From NCBI GenBank assembly GCA_036268995.1, contig DATATB010000033.1, forward strand, positions 1 through 64,000: a stretch of 64,000 bases of DNA. The letters are read 5' to 3'. The first letter of the stretch is position 1. Every line of letters starts with the position of its first letter. A program made the position numbers and the translations under genes. Source of the stretch: DATATB01 sp036268995 (GTDB lineage Bacteria; Planctomycetota; Planctomycetia; Pirellulales; PNKZ01). The notes under the pieces were generated by a model. The model ran no database searches. It had not been told where the DNA came from and saw only the letters and a list, made by a program, of their open reading frames with translations. Positions 8,705 to 18,672 of the stretch are shown piece by piece.

Positions 8705-10309
8705 TTATTGGGTGCGCGCGGGGGGCCGCAGGAGCCGCCAGCCCGCGTAGACCGGGATGCCGGAGAGCACGATCAGCAGCCCGGGCCAGGTGAAGACCGG
8801 CTTTACTAGCAGCAAATCGAGCAGGATGGCGCCGCAGAGTAGCATGTAAGCGGCCGGCAGGATGGGATAACCCAGCGCGCGATACGGCCGGGGTGCGTCG
8901 GGGCGTTTGAAGCGCAGGACGAACAGCCCGAGCACGGTGAAAAAATAAAACAATAGTGCGGCGAAGATCACGTAGTCGAGCAGCTCGCTGTACGAGCCGG
9001 AAAAGATCAGCAGGCTGGCCCAGGCGCCTTGCAACACCAGCCCGGCAGCCGGCACAGCCCGGGCATTCAGCCGGCCGACCGCGCGAAAGAACAGGCCGTC
9101 GGCGGCCATCGCGTAATACAGCCGGGCGCCCATCAGGATCACGCCGTTGGCGCAGCCAAACGTCGAGATCATGATTGCCGCCGCCATAAACGACACGCCA
9201 AAGTTTGGAGCGGCCATCTCCAGCACGGCCGTGGCCACGCGGTCTTCACGCGCATGGGCAATGCCCCGGGCCTCGACCGTCGTGGCCTGGGCATCGCCCG
9301 TCACGGGCAAGGCGGTTAAATAGGCCAGGTTCACGATCAGGTACAGCGTGATGACGGCCAGCGTGCCAAAGACCATGCTCAGCGGCAGCGTGCGGCGGAC
9401 ATTGCGAATTTCGCCGGCGGTGAAGGCGATGTTGTGCCAGGCATCGGCCGAGAACAGTGCCCCGACCATCGCGGCGCCGGCCGCCATCAGCGGCGCGAAT
9501 GTTCCCGCACCGGGAAACCTGGCTTGTACCGCCCGGGTGGCGGACGTGGCGTGAATGCCGCTCCACAGATCGCGCAGATTGGCGGCGATCGCTTCGTGAT
9601 TGGCGGCCAACGAAAAGCCCAGCGCGATGAGCAGCAGCAGGCCGATGGTCTTGGCGACCGTGAAGATATTTTGCAGCCACTTGCCCTGCTCGATGCCAAA
9701 GCAGTTCCAGAGCGAGAGCGCCGCGACCACGCCAGCCGCGACCAGTTGCCCGGCCGAAATCGTGAACTCGTCGCGCGTAAAGACCACCAGCGGCTGTGCC
9801 AGCCAGGGCAGCGGCAGCTCGAGATGCCAGTGCAAATCGGCGACGCGATAGATCACGTGCCCCGTGCCCAGCGCCGGCACGAACACGCCGAGAAATTTGG
9901 CAAAGGCCACAGCCACGGCCGCGATCATGCCGGTCTGGATCACGAGGAACATGGCCCAGCCGTAGAGAAAACCCCACAGCCGGCCATAGGCTTCGCGCAG
10001 ATAGACGTACTGGCCGCCGGCTTGCGGCATCATGGCGGCCAGCTCGGCGTAGCTCAGCGCGCCGATGATGGTCATCAAGCCGGTCACGGCCCAGACGGCC
10101 ATCAGCCAGCCGGACGAGCCGACCGTGCGCGCGATGTCGGCCGAGACAATAAAAATGCCCGATCCGATCATCGAGCCGGCAACCAGCATGGTCGAGTCGA
10201 AGAATCCCAGCCGCTGGCGAAAGGTCACCTGCCCGGTGGCGGCATCTTGGGTTGGGTCGCTGGGGGTGGGCGACGGCGAAGCGGGTTGCGGTGGATTAGC
10301 GGAAATCAT
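8705..10309 (-). CDS. APC-superfamily amino acid permease
   Basis: A 534-aa integral membrane protein of the amino acid-polyamine-organocation family with about 12 hydrophobic helices. It begins with the family hallmark GSMIGSGIFIVSADI in the first helix and has YAELAAMMPQAGGQYVYLREAYG in helices 2-3. Substrate unresolved; the LAT/YfnA-like branch is the best guess. I place the start at ATG 10307-10309 (GAAGG upstream). The frame stays open to 10504, but that stretch is translated from the palindromic repeat at 10330-10407 (giving GEAPAEP and SAGASPS strings) and is not protein. The minus-strand neighbour upstream is the amidohydrolase. Confidence 0.9.
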   Translation of the reverse strand: MISANPPQPASPSPTPSDPTQDAATGQVTFRQRLGFFDSTMLVAGSMIGSGIFIVSADIARTVGSSGWLMAVWAVTGLMTIIGALSYAELAAMMPQAGGQYVYLREAYGRLWGFLYGWAMFLVIQTGMIAAVAVAFAKFLGVFVPALGTGHVIYRVADLHWHLELPLPWLAQPLVVFTRDEFTISAGQLVAAGVVAALSLWNCFGIEQGKWLQNIFTVAKTIGLLLLIALGFSLAANHEAIAANLRDLWSGIHATSATRAVQARFPGAGTFAPLMAAGAAMVGALFSADAWHNIAFTAGEIRNVRRTLPLSMVFGTLAVITLYLIVNLAYLTALPVTGDAQATTVEARGIAHAREDRVATAVLEMAAPNFGVSFMAAAIMISTFGCANGVILMGARLYYAMAADGLFFRAVGRLNARAVPAAGLVLQGAWASLLIFSGSYSELLDYVIFAALLFYFFTVLGLFVLRFKRPDAPRPYRALGYPILPAAYMLLCGAILLDLLLVKPVFTWPGLLIVLSGIPVYAGWRLLRPPARTQ

Positions 10310-10329
10310 GTCGGCCTTCGAGCGTCGTT

Positions 10330-10407
10330 GGGAGGGCGAGGCTCCCGCCGAGCCGCTGCGTTGCGTGTCGAATATGAGTCCCGGCTCGGCAGGAGCCTCG
10401 CCCTCCC
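10330..10407. repeat. REP-like palindrome, 25-bp arms
   Basis: Arms at 10330-10354 and 10383-10407 are inverted copies with one mismatch, around a 28-nt spacer. The same arm sequence, with perfect arms, occurs at 47842-47924. It lies between the amidohydrolase stop and the permease start and is open in the permease frame, which makes automatic start calling too long. Confidence 0.88.
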
Positions 10408-10442
10408 AGGATTCCACCATCGAAATTGTGGAAGACGTCTTG

Positions 10443-11291
10443 CTATAGCGGAAGCTTGTAATATCGGGCCGCCGTGCCGCCAAAAATCGCCTGCCGCTCG
10501 GCATCGCTCACTGGCCCGAGCGCTTCGACCAGCGCGTAGTACACGCGGTCGTACGAGGCGGCCAGCTCGCAGACGGGCCAGTCCGAGCCGAACATCAAGC
10601 GCTCCGGGCCGAACAGATCGAGCGCCGCCTGTACGTATGGCTTGAGATCGGCCGGCTGCCAGGCTTTCCAATCGGCTTCGGTGACCATGCCCGAAAGCTT
10701 GCAGTGCAGGTTTGGATGCTTGGCCGCGGCGCGAAAGTCGACCAGCCAATCGTCGAACTGCCGCCGCTTGATCTGCGGCTTGGCCAGATGATCGATGACC
10801 ATCGGCAGGTTCGGCAGGCGCTGGGCCAGTGTGGCGGCGTGCTTCAGATGCTTGGTGTAAAACAGCAGGTCGAACGGCAACGCGTGCCGCTCGAGCACTT
10901 TGAGGCCGCGGAGCACGTCGTCGCGCACGATAAAGTTGTCGTCCGGCTCGTCCTGCGTGATGTGCCGGATGCCGACAAATTTCGGGAATCGTTTGAATTC
11001 CTGCACCTGCTCTTCGCAAGCCGGCGAGGCCAGGTCCACCCAGCCCACCACGCCGGCAATAAACGGATACTCCTTAGCCAGCCCCAGCACCCAGCGGTTT
11101 TCTTCCACGTTGTGCTGCGTCTGCACGAACACGGTGCGGTCGACGTGCACGCGATCGATGAGCGGCTTGAGATCGGCCGGCAGATAATCGCGGCGAATCG
11201 GCTTGAGCTGTGGCGCGTCGAGCCAGGCATAGTCGAACGGCTGGCGGCCGAGCTGCCAGAAATGCTGATGGGCGTCGATGGTGAGTGTCAT
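10443..11291 (-). CDS. Amidohydrolase, L-fuconolactonase-like (COG3618)
   Basis: A 282-aa TIM-barrel metal hydrolase of the amidohydrolase-2 type. Visible motifs are DAHQHFW at residues 6-12 (first metal-ligand strand), FVGIRHITQ, FDLLF, VIDHLAKP, HCKLSGM and GSDWPV near residue 231 (the catalytic Asp). This arrangement matches L-fuconolactonase / L-rhamnonolactonase relatives, which open sugar lactones during oxidative deoxy-sugar catabolism. ATG 11289-11291 is the only sensible start because the ligand motif follows at once. It is divergent from an MFS transporter of the sugar-acid type, which supports a role in sugar-acid use. The exact lactone is unknown. Confidence 0.87.
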   Translation of the reverse strand: MTLTIDAHQHFWQLGRQPFDYAWLDAPQLKPIRRDYLPADLKPLIDRVHVDRTVFVQTQHNVEENRWVLGLAKEYPFIAGVVGWVDLASPACEEQVQEFKRFPKFVGIRHITQDEPDDNFIVRDDVLRGLKVLERHALPFDLLFYTKHLKHAATLAQRLPNLPMVIDHLAKPQIKRRQFDDWLVDFRAAAKHPNLHCKLSGMVTEADWKAWQPADLKPYVQAALDLFGPERLMFGSDWPVCELAASYDRVYYALVEALGPVSDAERQAIFGGTAARYYKLPL

Positions 11292-11439
11292 AGCTGGAGA
11301 TTATAAGAAGAATCGGAATCCGTTGCCGCATGCTTTCCAGGCGCTTCGGCGTGCCCTTATATTCATAGGGTTCGCCAACCGCCCCTAATGCCCCGTCAAG
11401 CTTCTCCCGCCCGCCGCCGCCACTCCGGACCCGTCAACG

Positions 11440-12786
11440 ATGAGTTCACCCAATCCTTATGAGTCGCCCCGGGCGGCCTCGAGCACCGTGGCCGCAGGCC
11501 GATCCGACACCTGGAGATGGTACGTCTGCATCGTGCTGCTGCTGGGCACCGTGGTCAACTACATGGACCGACTCACAATTAACACCTTGGCCCTGCCGAT
11601 TCAGCAGGATTTTGGCATCAACAACGAATACTACGGCAATCTCGAACTGGGCTTCGGGTTGGCGTTTGCCTTCGGCAGCATTTTTTGGGGCTGTCTCGTC
11701 GACTGGATCGGCGTGTATTGGATCTATCCGATCGTGTTGGTGGGCTGGTCGGCGATGGGCTTCTTCACCGGGCTGAGCCACACGTATACCGAGCTGCTGG
11801 TCCTGCGAATCCTGTTGGGTTTTTTCGAGGCGGGACACTGGCCCTGCGGGCTGAAAACGGTGCAACTGCTGATGGCGCCGCGCGATCGCGCCCTGGGCAA
11901 TAGCCTGCTGCAAAGCGGCACCGCGATCGGCGCCGTGTTGGCACCGATCGCGATTATTGCCTTGGCGACCGAAGCAAAAGGGGGCTGGCGGCTGCCGTTT
12001 CTCGTCATCGGCGCTGGCGGCTGCGCCTGGGTGCTGATGTGGCTCTCGTCAGTCCGGCCGCGCGACTTGCGTGTCACGCCACCTGCGGCGGCTGCGGTCG
12101 CCGATTGCCCAGAACCCGGCGAAACCGGCTCCTCGCTGCTCGAGGTCATTTTCAGCAAGCGCTACCTGGGGCTGGTCGTGATGGTGATTTGCATCAACCT
12201 CAATTGGCACCTGTTCCGCGTTTGGATGCCGAAGTTCCTGCAGGAAACGCGCGACTACAGCCAAAACGACATGCTCAAGTTTTCGATGATGTATTACCTG
12301 GCCGCCGACGTGGGCGTGATGTCGGCCGGCGCCGCGAGCCAATGGATGTCGCGGCGCGGGTTCAGCGTGTACTCGTCGCGCATGTGGGCATTCTTCGGCT
12401 GCGCGTGCATGACGCTGTTGACCAGCGTCGCCGTCTTCTTGCCAACCGGCGGACTGCTGACGACGGTTTTGCTGGTCGTGGCCTTCGGCAACCTGGGCTG
12501 TTTCGCAACGTATTACTCGCTGGCGCAAGATCTTTCGCGGCGCCACCAGGGCAAAATCTCCGGCACCCTGGGTACCTGCACGTGGCTGGTCACCGCCGCC
12601 TTCCACCCTATTTTCGGCCGCTACCTCGACCGCACGCACAACTACGATGTGGTCTTTGGCGCGATGGGCTGGCTGCCGATGCTTTCGCTGCTCGCCGTGC
12701 TGTTTTTCTGGCGCTCGCGGCCGGCCGAAGTGCCCGACGTTGCCCCCGAATTGCCGCCCCAACCGGCCGGAGCCCTCGGGCGATAA
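11440..12786 (+). CDS. MFS transporter, anion:cation symporter (hexuronate-type)
   Basis: A 448-aa major-facilitator protein with 12 predicted helices. The first loop has NYMDRLTINTLALP, the signature region of the ACS family (hexuronate, glucarate and phthalate carriers), and GFFEAGHWPCGLK is in helices 4-5. The gene starts at ATG 11440 and is transcribed away from the fuconolactonase-like gene across a 148-bp gap, so the two probably share a control region. Likely role: H+- or Na+-coupled import of a sugar acid. Substrate not determinable. Confidence 0.87.
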   Translation: MSSPNPYESPRAASSTVAAGRSDTWRWYVCIVLLLGTVVNYMDRLTINTLALPIQQDFGINNEYYGNLELGFGLAFAFGSIFWGCLVDWIGVYWIYPIVLVGWSAMGFFTGLSHTYTELLVLRILLGFFEAGHWPCGLKTVQLLMAPRDRALGNSLLQSGTAIGAVLAPIAIIALATEAKGGWRLPFLVIGAGGCAWVLMWLSSVRPRDLRVTPPAAAAVADCPEPGETGSSLLEVIFSKRYLGLVVMVICINLNWHLFRVWMPKFLQETRDYSQNDMLKFSMMYYLAADVGVMSAGAASQWMSRRGFSVYSSRMWAFFGCACMTLLTSVAVFLPTGGLLTTVLLVVAFGNLGCFATYYSLAQDLSRRHQGKISGTLGTCTWLVTAAFHPIFGRYLDRTHNYDVVFGAMGWLPMLSLLAVLFFWRSRPAEVPDVAPELPPQPAGALGR

Positions 12787-12801
12787 AGCGAGCCTTGTCC
12801 G

Positions 12802-12867
12802 GTAGCGGAATTTGTGAGAATTCCGACAACTTGCGAGAACCGTCGAAAGCCTCACGGCTTCCGCTAC
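12802..12867. repeat. Imperfect palindrome with GTAGCGGAA ends
   Basis: The element begins GTAGCGGAA (12802-12810) and ends with its reverse complement (12859-12867). Inside are a GAATT-containing half and a CTCACGGCTT half. It lies in the 342-bp gap before the L25 gene and looks like another dispersed REP family. The rest of the gap (12868-13128) contains no gene that I can see. Confidence 0.55.
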
Positions 12868-12933
12868 GACGAGCAATTTCGGCCGAAGCCCTGGGGCGAT
12901 AGCGCGGTCGGTATTTTGCTGCCCCGCCTGGAC

Positions 12934-12961
12934 TTGCAATCCGGCCCGATTCCGGCACAAT
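12934..12961 (+). promoter_or_regulatory. Possible sigma-70-type promoter for the L25 cluster
   Basis: TTGCAA (12934-12939) and CACAAT (12956-12961) are 16 nt apart, the only reasonable -35/-10 pair I see in the gap upstream of the L25 gene. Transcription would begin about 160 nt before the start codon. Planctomycete promoters are poorly characterised, so this is tentative. Confidence 0.25.
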
Positions 12962-13128
12962 AGCTGGTTTCGCCGGCGGCGGCACTTGCCGTCCGCCGCC
13001 TGGTATGTCGTTGGCCGTGTCGCCCGGGGCGCCGGCGCGCCCGGTGGCGCACAGCCGCAAATGCCGGCCGACGGAATCGATTCATTAAGAGCTGACCGAA
13101 CCATAAAGTTGACCAAGAGGTTGTCGCG

Positions 13129-13758
13129 ATGGCTGAAGTGTTGAAAGTGGAAAAGCGCAAGCCGCATGGAAAGCGGGAAGCCAGGCGTCTGCGAGCCGCA
13201 GGCTCCGTGCCGGCAAACCTCTATGGCCACGGCGAAGAAAACGTTTCGCTCGTGCTGCGGGCCGACGAAGTGCGGGCCGTCGTGCGACATGGCGCGCGGG
13301 TCGTCGACCTGGAAGGCGCCGTCAAGGAAAAGGCCTTCATTCGCGATCTGCAATGGGACACCTACGGCACGCACGTGCTGCACATGGACCTGACCCGCGT
13401 TTCGGCTGACGAACGCTTGGAAATCAAGATCGCGGTCGAGCTGCGCGGCACGGCCGCCGGCACCCAGCAAGGCGGCATCGTCGAGCAGGTGATCCACGAT
13501 GTCGACATCGAGTGCCTGGCAACCGATATTCCCGAAAAGCTGTTCCTGCGAATCGGCGATTTGCAGCTCGACGGCTCGCTCACGGCCAGCGCCATCGAGC
13601 TGCCGCCGGGCGTCAAGTTGGTGTCGGATCCCGACGAGCTCGTGGTGCACTGCGTCCACCCGGCTGCCGAAACCGAGGCCGAGCCGACGGCGGGCGCGGG
13701 CGCCGAGCCCGAAGTGATCGGCCGCAAGGCCGAGGAGGGGGAAGAAGAGGAATCGTAA
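13129..13758 (+). CDS. rplY: 50S ribosomal protein L25 (CTC-type)
   Basis: A 209-aa L25/general stress protein CTC, binding 5S rRNA in the large subunit. The N-terminal L25 domain (KRKPHGKREARRLRAAGSVPANLYGHG, about residues 6-95) is followed by the CTC beta domain (about 96-185), then a strongly acidic Ala/Glu-rich tail ending EEGEEEES. AGAGG lies 8 nt before ATG 13129. It is the first gene of a same-strand cluster with pth, rpsF, ssb and rplI. The long form with the extra domain is normal outside the gamma-proteobacteria. Confidence 0.95.
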   Translation: MAEVLKVEKRKPHGKREARRLRAAGSVPANLYGHGEENVSLVLRADEVRAVVRHGARVVDLEGAVKEKAFIRDLQWDTYGTHVLHMDLTRVSADERLEIKIAVELRGTAAGTQQGGIVEQVIHDVDIECLATDIPEKLFLRIGDLQLDGSLTASAIELPPGVKLVSDPDELVVHCVHPAAETEAEPTAGAGAEPEVIGRKAEEGEEEES

Positions 13759-13824
13759 TCCGGCCCTTGGACCGGATGGGTCAGACGGCTGGACGAACCC
13801 CAGGCACGCGGCCGCATATTAGCC

Positions 13825-14382
13825 ATGAAGCTGGTCGTCGGGCTAGGCAATCCGGGCCGCCGGTATCAGGACACGCGGCACAACGTCGGCTTTGCCGTCG
13901 TCGCCGAGCTGGCTCGACGCCACGGCGGCAGCCGGCCGAAGACCGTGTTTCAGGGTGAGTTGGTAGAGGCGACGATCGGCGGGCAGCGAGTGTTGCTGTT
14001 GGCGCCGCAGACGTTCATGAACAACAGCGGCTCGAGCGTGCTGGCGACCCGCGATTTTTATAAACTGAACCTGGACGACCTGTTGATTGTTTGCGACGAC
14101 TTCAGCTTGCCGGCCGGCAAGCTGCGGATCCGAAGCAAGGGGTCGGCCGGCGGCCAAAAGGGACTGGACGACATTATCCGCGTGCTAGGCGACGACGCCG
14201 TGCCGCGGTTGCGGTTGGGCATCGGGCCGCTGCCTCCCGGTTGGGATGCGGCCGGCTTCGTGCTCAGCAAGTTTAGTAAGGACGAAGCTGCGATCATCGA
14301 GCCAACCATCGTGCGGGCTGCCGACGCCGCCGCCGACTGGGTGGCTCAAGGCATGCAATATTGCATGAACACCTACAACTGA
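13825..14382 (+). CDS. pth: Peptidyl-tRNA hydrolase
   Basis: A 185-aa Pth that releases peptides from peptidyl-tRNA that dropped off the ribosome. The motif GLGNPGRRYQDTRHNVGF at residues 6-23 includes the catalytic His. PQTFMNNSGSSV and the Asp-containing VCDDFSLPAGKLRIR follow, then SAGGQKGLDDII, where many relatives have GGHNGL. The length is normal. It starts at ATG 13825, 66 nt after the L25 stop, and ends directly before a MITE-like palindrome. Confidence 0.95.
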   Translation: MKLVVGLGNPGRRYQDTRHNVGFAVVAELARRHGGSRPKTVFQGELVEATIGGQRVLLLAPQTFMNNSGSSVLATRDFYKLNLDDLLIVCDDFSLPAGKLRIRSKGSAGGQKGLDDIIRVLGDDAVPRLRLGIGPLPPGWDAAGFVLSKFSKDEAAIIEPTIVRAADAAADWVAQGMQYCMNTYN

Positions 14383-14477
14383 GGATCGATCGAAAAATAA
14401 CTTCTCCCTAAACCCCTCTCCCTCCGGGAGAGGATGGGTGAGGGCCGGGAAAACGGAAGTTATTTTTCGATCGATCC
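14383..14477. repeat. 95-bp MITE-like palindrome between pth and rpsF
   Basis: Perfect 21-bp inverted arms (14383-14403 and 14457-14477) flank a 53-nt core that contains its own small palindrome around CTCCCTCCGGGAG. The same core string occurs in the arms of the element inside the kinase gene at 60241-60374. It starts 1 nt after the pth stop and ends 30 nt before the S6 start, so the whole S6 leader would fold into a long hairpin. Confidence 0.88.
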
Positions 14478-14507
14478 GGAATCCATTTGCCAGACGAGGA
14501 GCGAATC

Positions 14508-14951
14508 TTGGAGAACGTTTACGAGGGCATGTTCATTCTCGACTCGAACCGCTACGGCCGCGATCCCGGCGGTGTCTCGTCGCAGATCACGGACCTGATC
14601 ACCAAGCTGGGCGGCACCGTGCTGGTGAGCCGCTTGTGGGAAGAGCGCCGGCTGGCTTACGCCATCAATGGCCAGCGTAAGGGGACGTATTGGCTGACCT
14701 ATTTCAAGCTGGAAGGCACGAAGCTGACCACGCTTAACCGCGAGTGCGAGATCAACGACAATATTATCCGCTCGCTGGTCCTGAAAGTGGAACCGCGGAT
14801 CGTCGAGGCCCTGGTCGCGCATGCCAAGGCCGGCCCAGGCGAAGCCGCCCGGCGCCGCGACCAGGCCGCCGCTGCGGCACGTCCGGTCGCCGCCGTGGCC
14901 GTCGAGGAAGTCGTGGTCGACGCGATTGGCGACATTCCAGCCGACGAATAA
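14508..14951 (+). CDS. rpsF: 30S ribosomal protein S6
   Basis: The S6 protein of the small subunit, which normally binds S18 next to 16S rRNA. I choose TTG 14508 as start (147 aa) because GAGGAG lies 6-7 nt upstream and ENVYEGMFILDSNRYG then begins the first beta strand at the right distance. An in-frame TTG at 14487 is less likely, and the first ATG (14529) would cut the strand. The S6 fold extends to about residue 98, followed by an Ala/Arg/Glu-rich extension (about 99-147). No S18 gene follows, although rpsR usually sits between ssb and rplI. Confidence 0.92.
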   Translation: MENVYEGMFILDSNRYGRDPGGVSSQITDLITKLGGTVLVSRLWEERRLAYAINGQRKGTYWLTYFKLEGTKLTTLNRECEINDNIIRSLVLKVEPRIVEALVAHAKAGPGEAARRRDQAAAAARPVAAVAVEEVVVDAIGDIPADE

Positions 14952-15024
14952 CGCAGGCCGGCCGACGAATAGCCGGCTAGCGACCGTTTCCGCACTGTGG
15001 CCAAAGTTTTCGGGAGGAACGACT

Positions 15025-15504
15025 GTGCCTGCCAATTTAAACAGGGTGTTCCTGGCCGGAAATCTCACCCGCGATCCCGAATTGCGCTATACGCCCTCGG
15101 GCACTCCGGTTTGTGAACTCGGCCTGGCGATCAACGATAAGCGCAAAAACCCTAACGGCGAATGGGTGGAAGAGACCACGTTTGTCGACATCACGCTCTG
15201 GGCCCGACAGGCCGAAGTGGCCGGCGAGTACCTGACCAAGGGCTCGAACGTGCTGATCGAGGGGCGTTTGAAGCTCGACCAATGGGAAGACAAGGAAAGC
15301 GGTCAAAAGCGATCGAGGCTCAAAATCGTCGGCGATCGGATGCAGATGCTCGGCGGCAAGGGTGGCGGTGGCGGCGGGTCCGGCGGTCGTTCCGCACCAC
15401 CCTACGACGAGTCGGAAGCTTATGGCGGCGACCATGGCCCACCGCCGGCCGCGAGGTCCGCCGGCAGCAAGGCTCCGCCGCAGGATGACGATATTCCGTT
15501 TTAA
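15025..15504 (+). CDS. ssb: Single-stranded DNA-binding protein
   Basis: A 159-aa SSB that coats single-stranded DNA in replication and repair. The OB fold covers residues 1-110 (NRVFLAGNLTRDPELRYTPSG, then FVDITLWARQAEVAGEYLTKGSNVLIEGRL). A Gly-rich flexible linker follows, and the acidic tip DDDIPF recruits partner proteins. The start is GTG 15025 with GGGAGGAAC six nt upstream. The frame is open further upstream, but that part overlaps S6 and is not SSB-like. It is within the rpsF-ssb-rplI cluster. Confidence 0.96.
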   Translation: MPANLNRVFLAGNLTRDPELRYTPSGTPVCELGLAINDKRKNPNGEWVEETTFVDITLWARQAEVAGEYLTKGSNVLIEGRLKLDQWEDKESGQKRSRLKIVGDRMQMLGGKGGGGGGSGGRSAPPYDESEAYGGDHGPPPAARSAGSKAPPQDDDIPF

Positions 15505-15508
15505 TACG

Positions 15509-15612
15509 ATGATGAACAATGAATGCGGAATCATGATGAATAAACAGACCGACGAGCCGCGACCGTAAGGGAGCGGTTCTGCGGCTTCATCACCCCGCAC
15601 TTCGCATTTCTT
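15509..15612. repeat. Imperfect inverted repeat between ssb and rplI
   Basis: The outer parts (AATGAATGCGGAATCATGATG and its degenerate complement near 15590-15612) flank an inner hairpin built from GCCGC...GCGGC (about 15556-15585, containing GACCGTAAGGGAGCGGTT). It occupies the position where an S18 gene would be expected in many bacteria. It looks like a degenerate mobile palindrome. Confidence 0.5.
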
Positions 15613-15644
15613 TCTTTAAACTAATACGCGATAGGACGCCTGCG

Positions 15645-16190
15645 ATGCCCGACTCAACCGCCAAGACCAAGCGAATTCGGCGCGGCAAGCGATTGCCAAA
15701 AGCCGCCAACGGCAATATCGAGCTGCTGCTGATCCAGTCGGTCGACCACCTTGGCAAGCAAGGCGACGTAGTGACCGTTCGGCCAGGCTATGCGATGAAC
15801 TATTTGCTGCCGCAAGGTTTGGCGGCTATTGCCACCGATCATCACAAGCGGATGGTCGACAAGCATCGGGCTCGGCTGCTGGCGATCCAGAACGCCCGGC
15901 TGGCCGGCTTGCGGACGCTGGCCGATGAATTGGGCCGCCAGAGCATCACGATCGAAGCCAACGCCAACGACGAAGGCCATCTGTACGGCTCGGTCGGCGC
16001 CACCGAAATCGTCAATGCTCTCAAGCGGACCGAAATCACGATCACCAGTGACCAGGTCCGGCTCAAGGGCCCGCTCAAGGAGTTGGGGCTCTACACCGTC
16101 ACGATTCACCTGGGCCACGAGGTCGAGGCCGATCTGAAGGTCTGGGTCGTGCCCACCGTCAGCGACGAGCACGCAGACGCCAAGAGCTAG
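15645..16190 (+). CDS. rplI: 50S ribosomal protein L9
   Basis: A 181-aa L9, binding 23S rRNA domain V. After a basic N-terminal extension (about 25 residues), the L9 N-domain begins ELLLIQSVDHLGKQGDVVTVRPGYAMNYLLPQGLA, followed by the long connecting helix (about 75-105) and the C-domain (LYGSVGATEIVNAL to VTIHLGHEVEADLKVWVVP). The usual length is about 150 aa; the extra residues are the basic start and a short tail. It is the last gene of the ribosomal cluster. Confidence 0.95.
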   Translation: MPDSTAKTKRIRRGKRLPKAANGNIELLLIQSVDHLGKQGDVVTVRPGYAMNYLLPQGLAAIATDHHKRMVDKHRARLLAIQNARLAGLRTLADELGRQSITIEANANDEGHLYGSVGATEIVNALKRTEITITSDQVRLKGPLKELGLYTVTIHLGHEVEADLKVWVVPTVSDEHADAKS

Positions 16191-16205
16191 GCGGCGGCCG
16201 TTCGC

Positions 16206-16285
16206 AGTCAGTTGTCAGTGATCAGTGGTCAGTTGATAAGCCGATCATCCACGGACAACGGACTACTGACCACGGACAACTGACC
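16206..16285. repeat. Imperfect inverted repeat with GTCAGTTGTC units
   Basis: Arms of about 30 nt (16206-16235 and 16256-16285) are inverted copies with a few mismatches, built from GTCAGTGGTC-type words. A single arm with the same words lies at 31561-31590. The element fills the gap between rplI and acs, just before the acs start. Confidence 0.65.
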
Positions 16286-16308
16286 ATACCATGAGGATTC
16301 CCCCTCCG

Positions 16309-18261
<1,953 letters not shown>

Positions 18262-18293
18262 GCAACGCGTGTCTTCCCTATTCTTGCTGTCCG

Positions 18294-18662
18294 TCAACTG
18301 CCGATCGGCAACTTGCGCACACGGTGCCGCGAGTCCTCGACGACCACGATCGCGCCCTGCACTAAATCGCTGCTCGCATGCTCCAGCGCAGCGCTTAGGC
18401 GTTGAATCACAAAATCCGACCGCGCGTTACGCAGTCGAAATACGATAACGCTCACGACTTGGCCCGCGCTGGCGGCAACGATCTCGCCGAAGTCGAGATC
18501 GAACGTCAGCACAATCCGACCTTCCCGGTCGGCCGTCTGGAAAATCTCGCCGTTCGGAAGACGCTGTAACCCTTCATCGCGCAGATGTACTGCATCGTGG
18601 CCCCCAGCGCGCAGCCACTGTACTACCTGCTGCGACACGCCCATATCGGCCAGGAAGCGCAT
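18294..18662 (-). CDS. DUF5615 PIN-like protein (putative toxin)
   Basis: A 122-aa protein. It begins MRFLADMGVSQQVVQWLRAGGHD, has NGEIFQTADREGRIVLTFDLDFGEI, and later VVSVIVFRLRN. These acidic positions and the spacing are those of the DUF5615 family, which has a PIN-like fold and is usually paired with DUF433. Here the DUF433 gene ends 10 nt upstream on the same strand, so the two form a toxin-antitoxin-like operon. Its activity is inferred from the family and not visible directly. Confidence 0.8.
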   Translation of the reverse strand: MRFLADMGVSQQVVQWLRAGGHDAVHLRDEGLQRLPNGEIFQTADREGRIVLTFDLDFGEIVAASAGQVVSVIVFRLRNARSDFVIQRLSAALEHASSDLVQGAIVVVEDSRHRVRKLPIGS

Positions 18663-18672
18663 CGCCCGCTCC

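Noticed and set aside
8705..10504. 599-aa version of the permease
   Set aside because: The first 65 codons are translated from a palindromic repeat. A ribosome binding site and the normal N-terminus lie at 10309.
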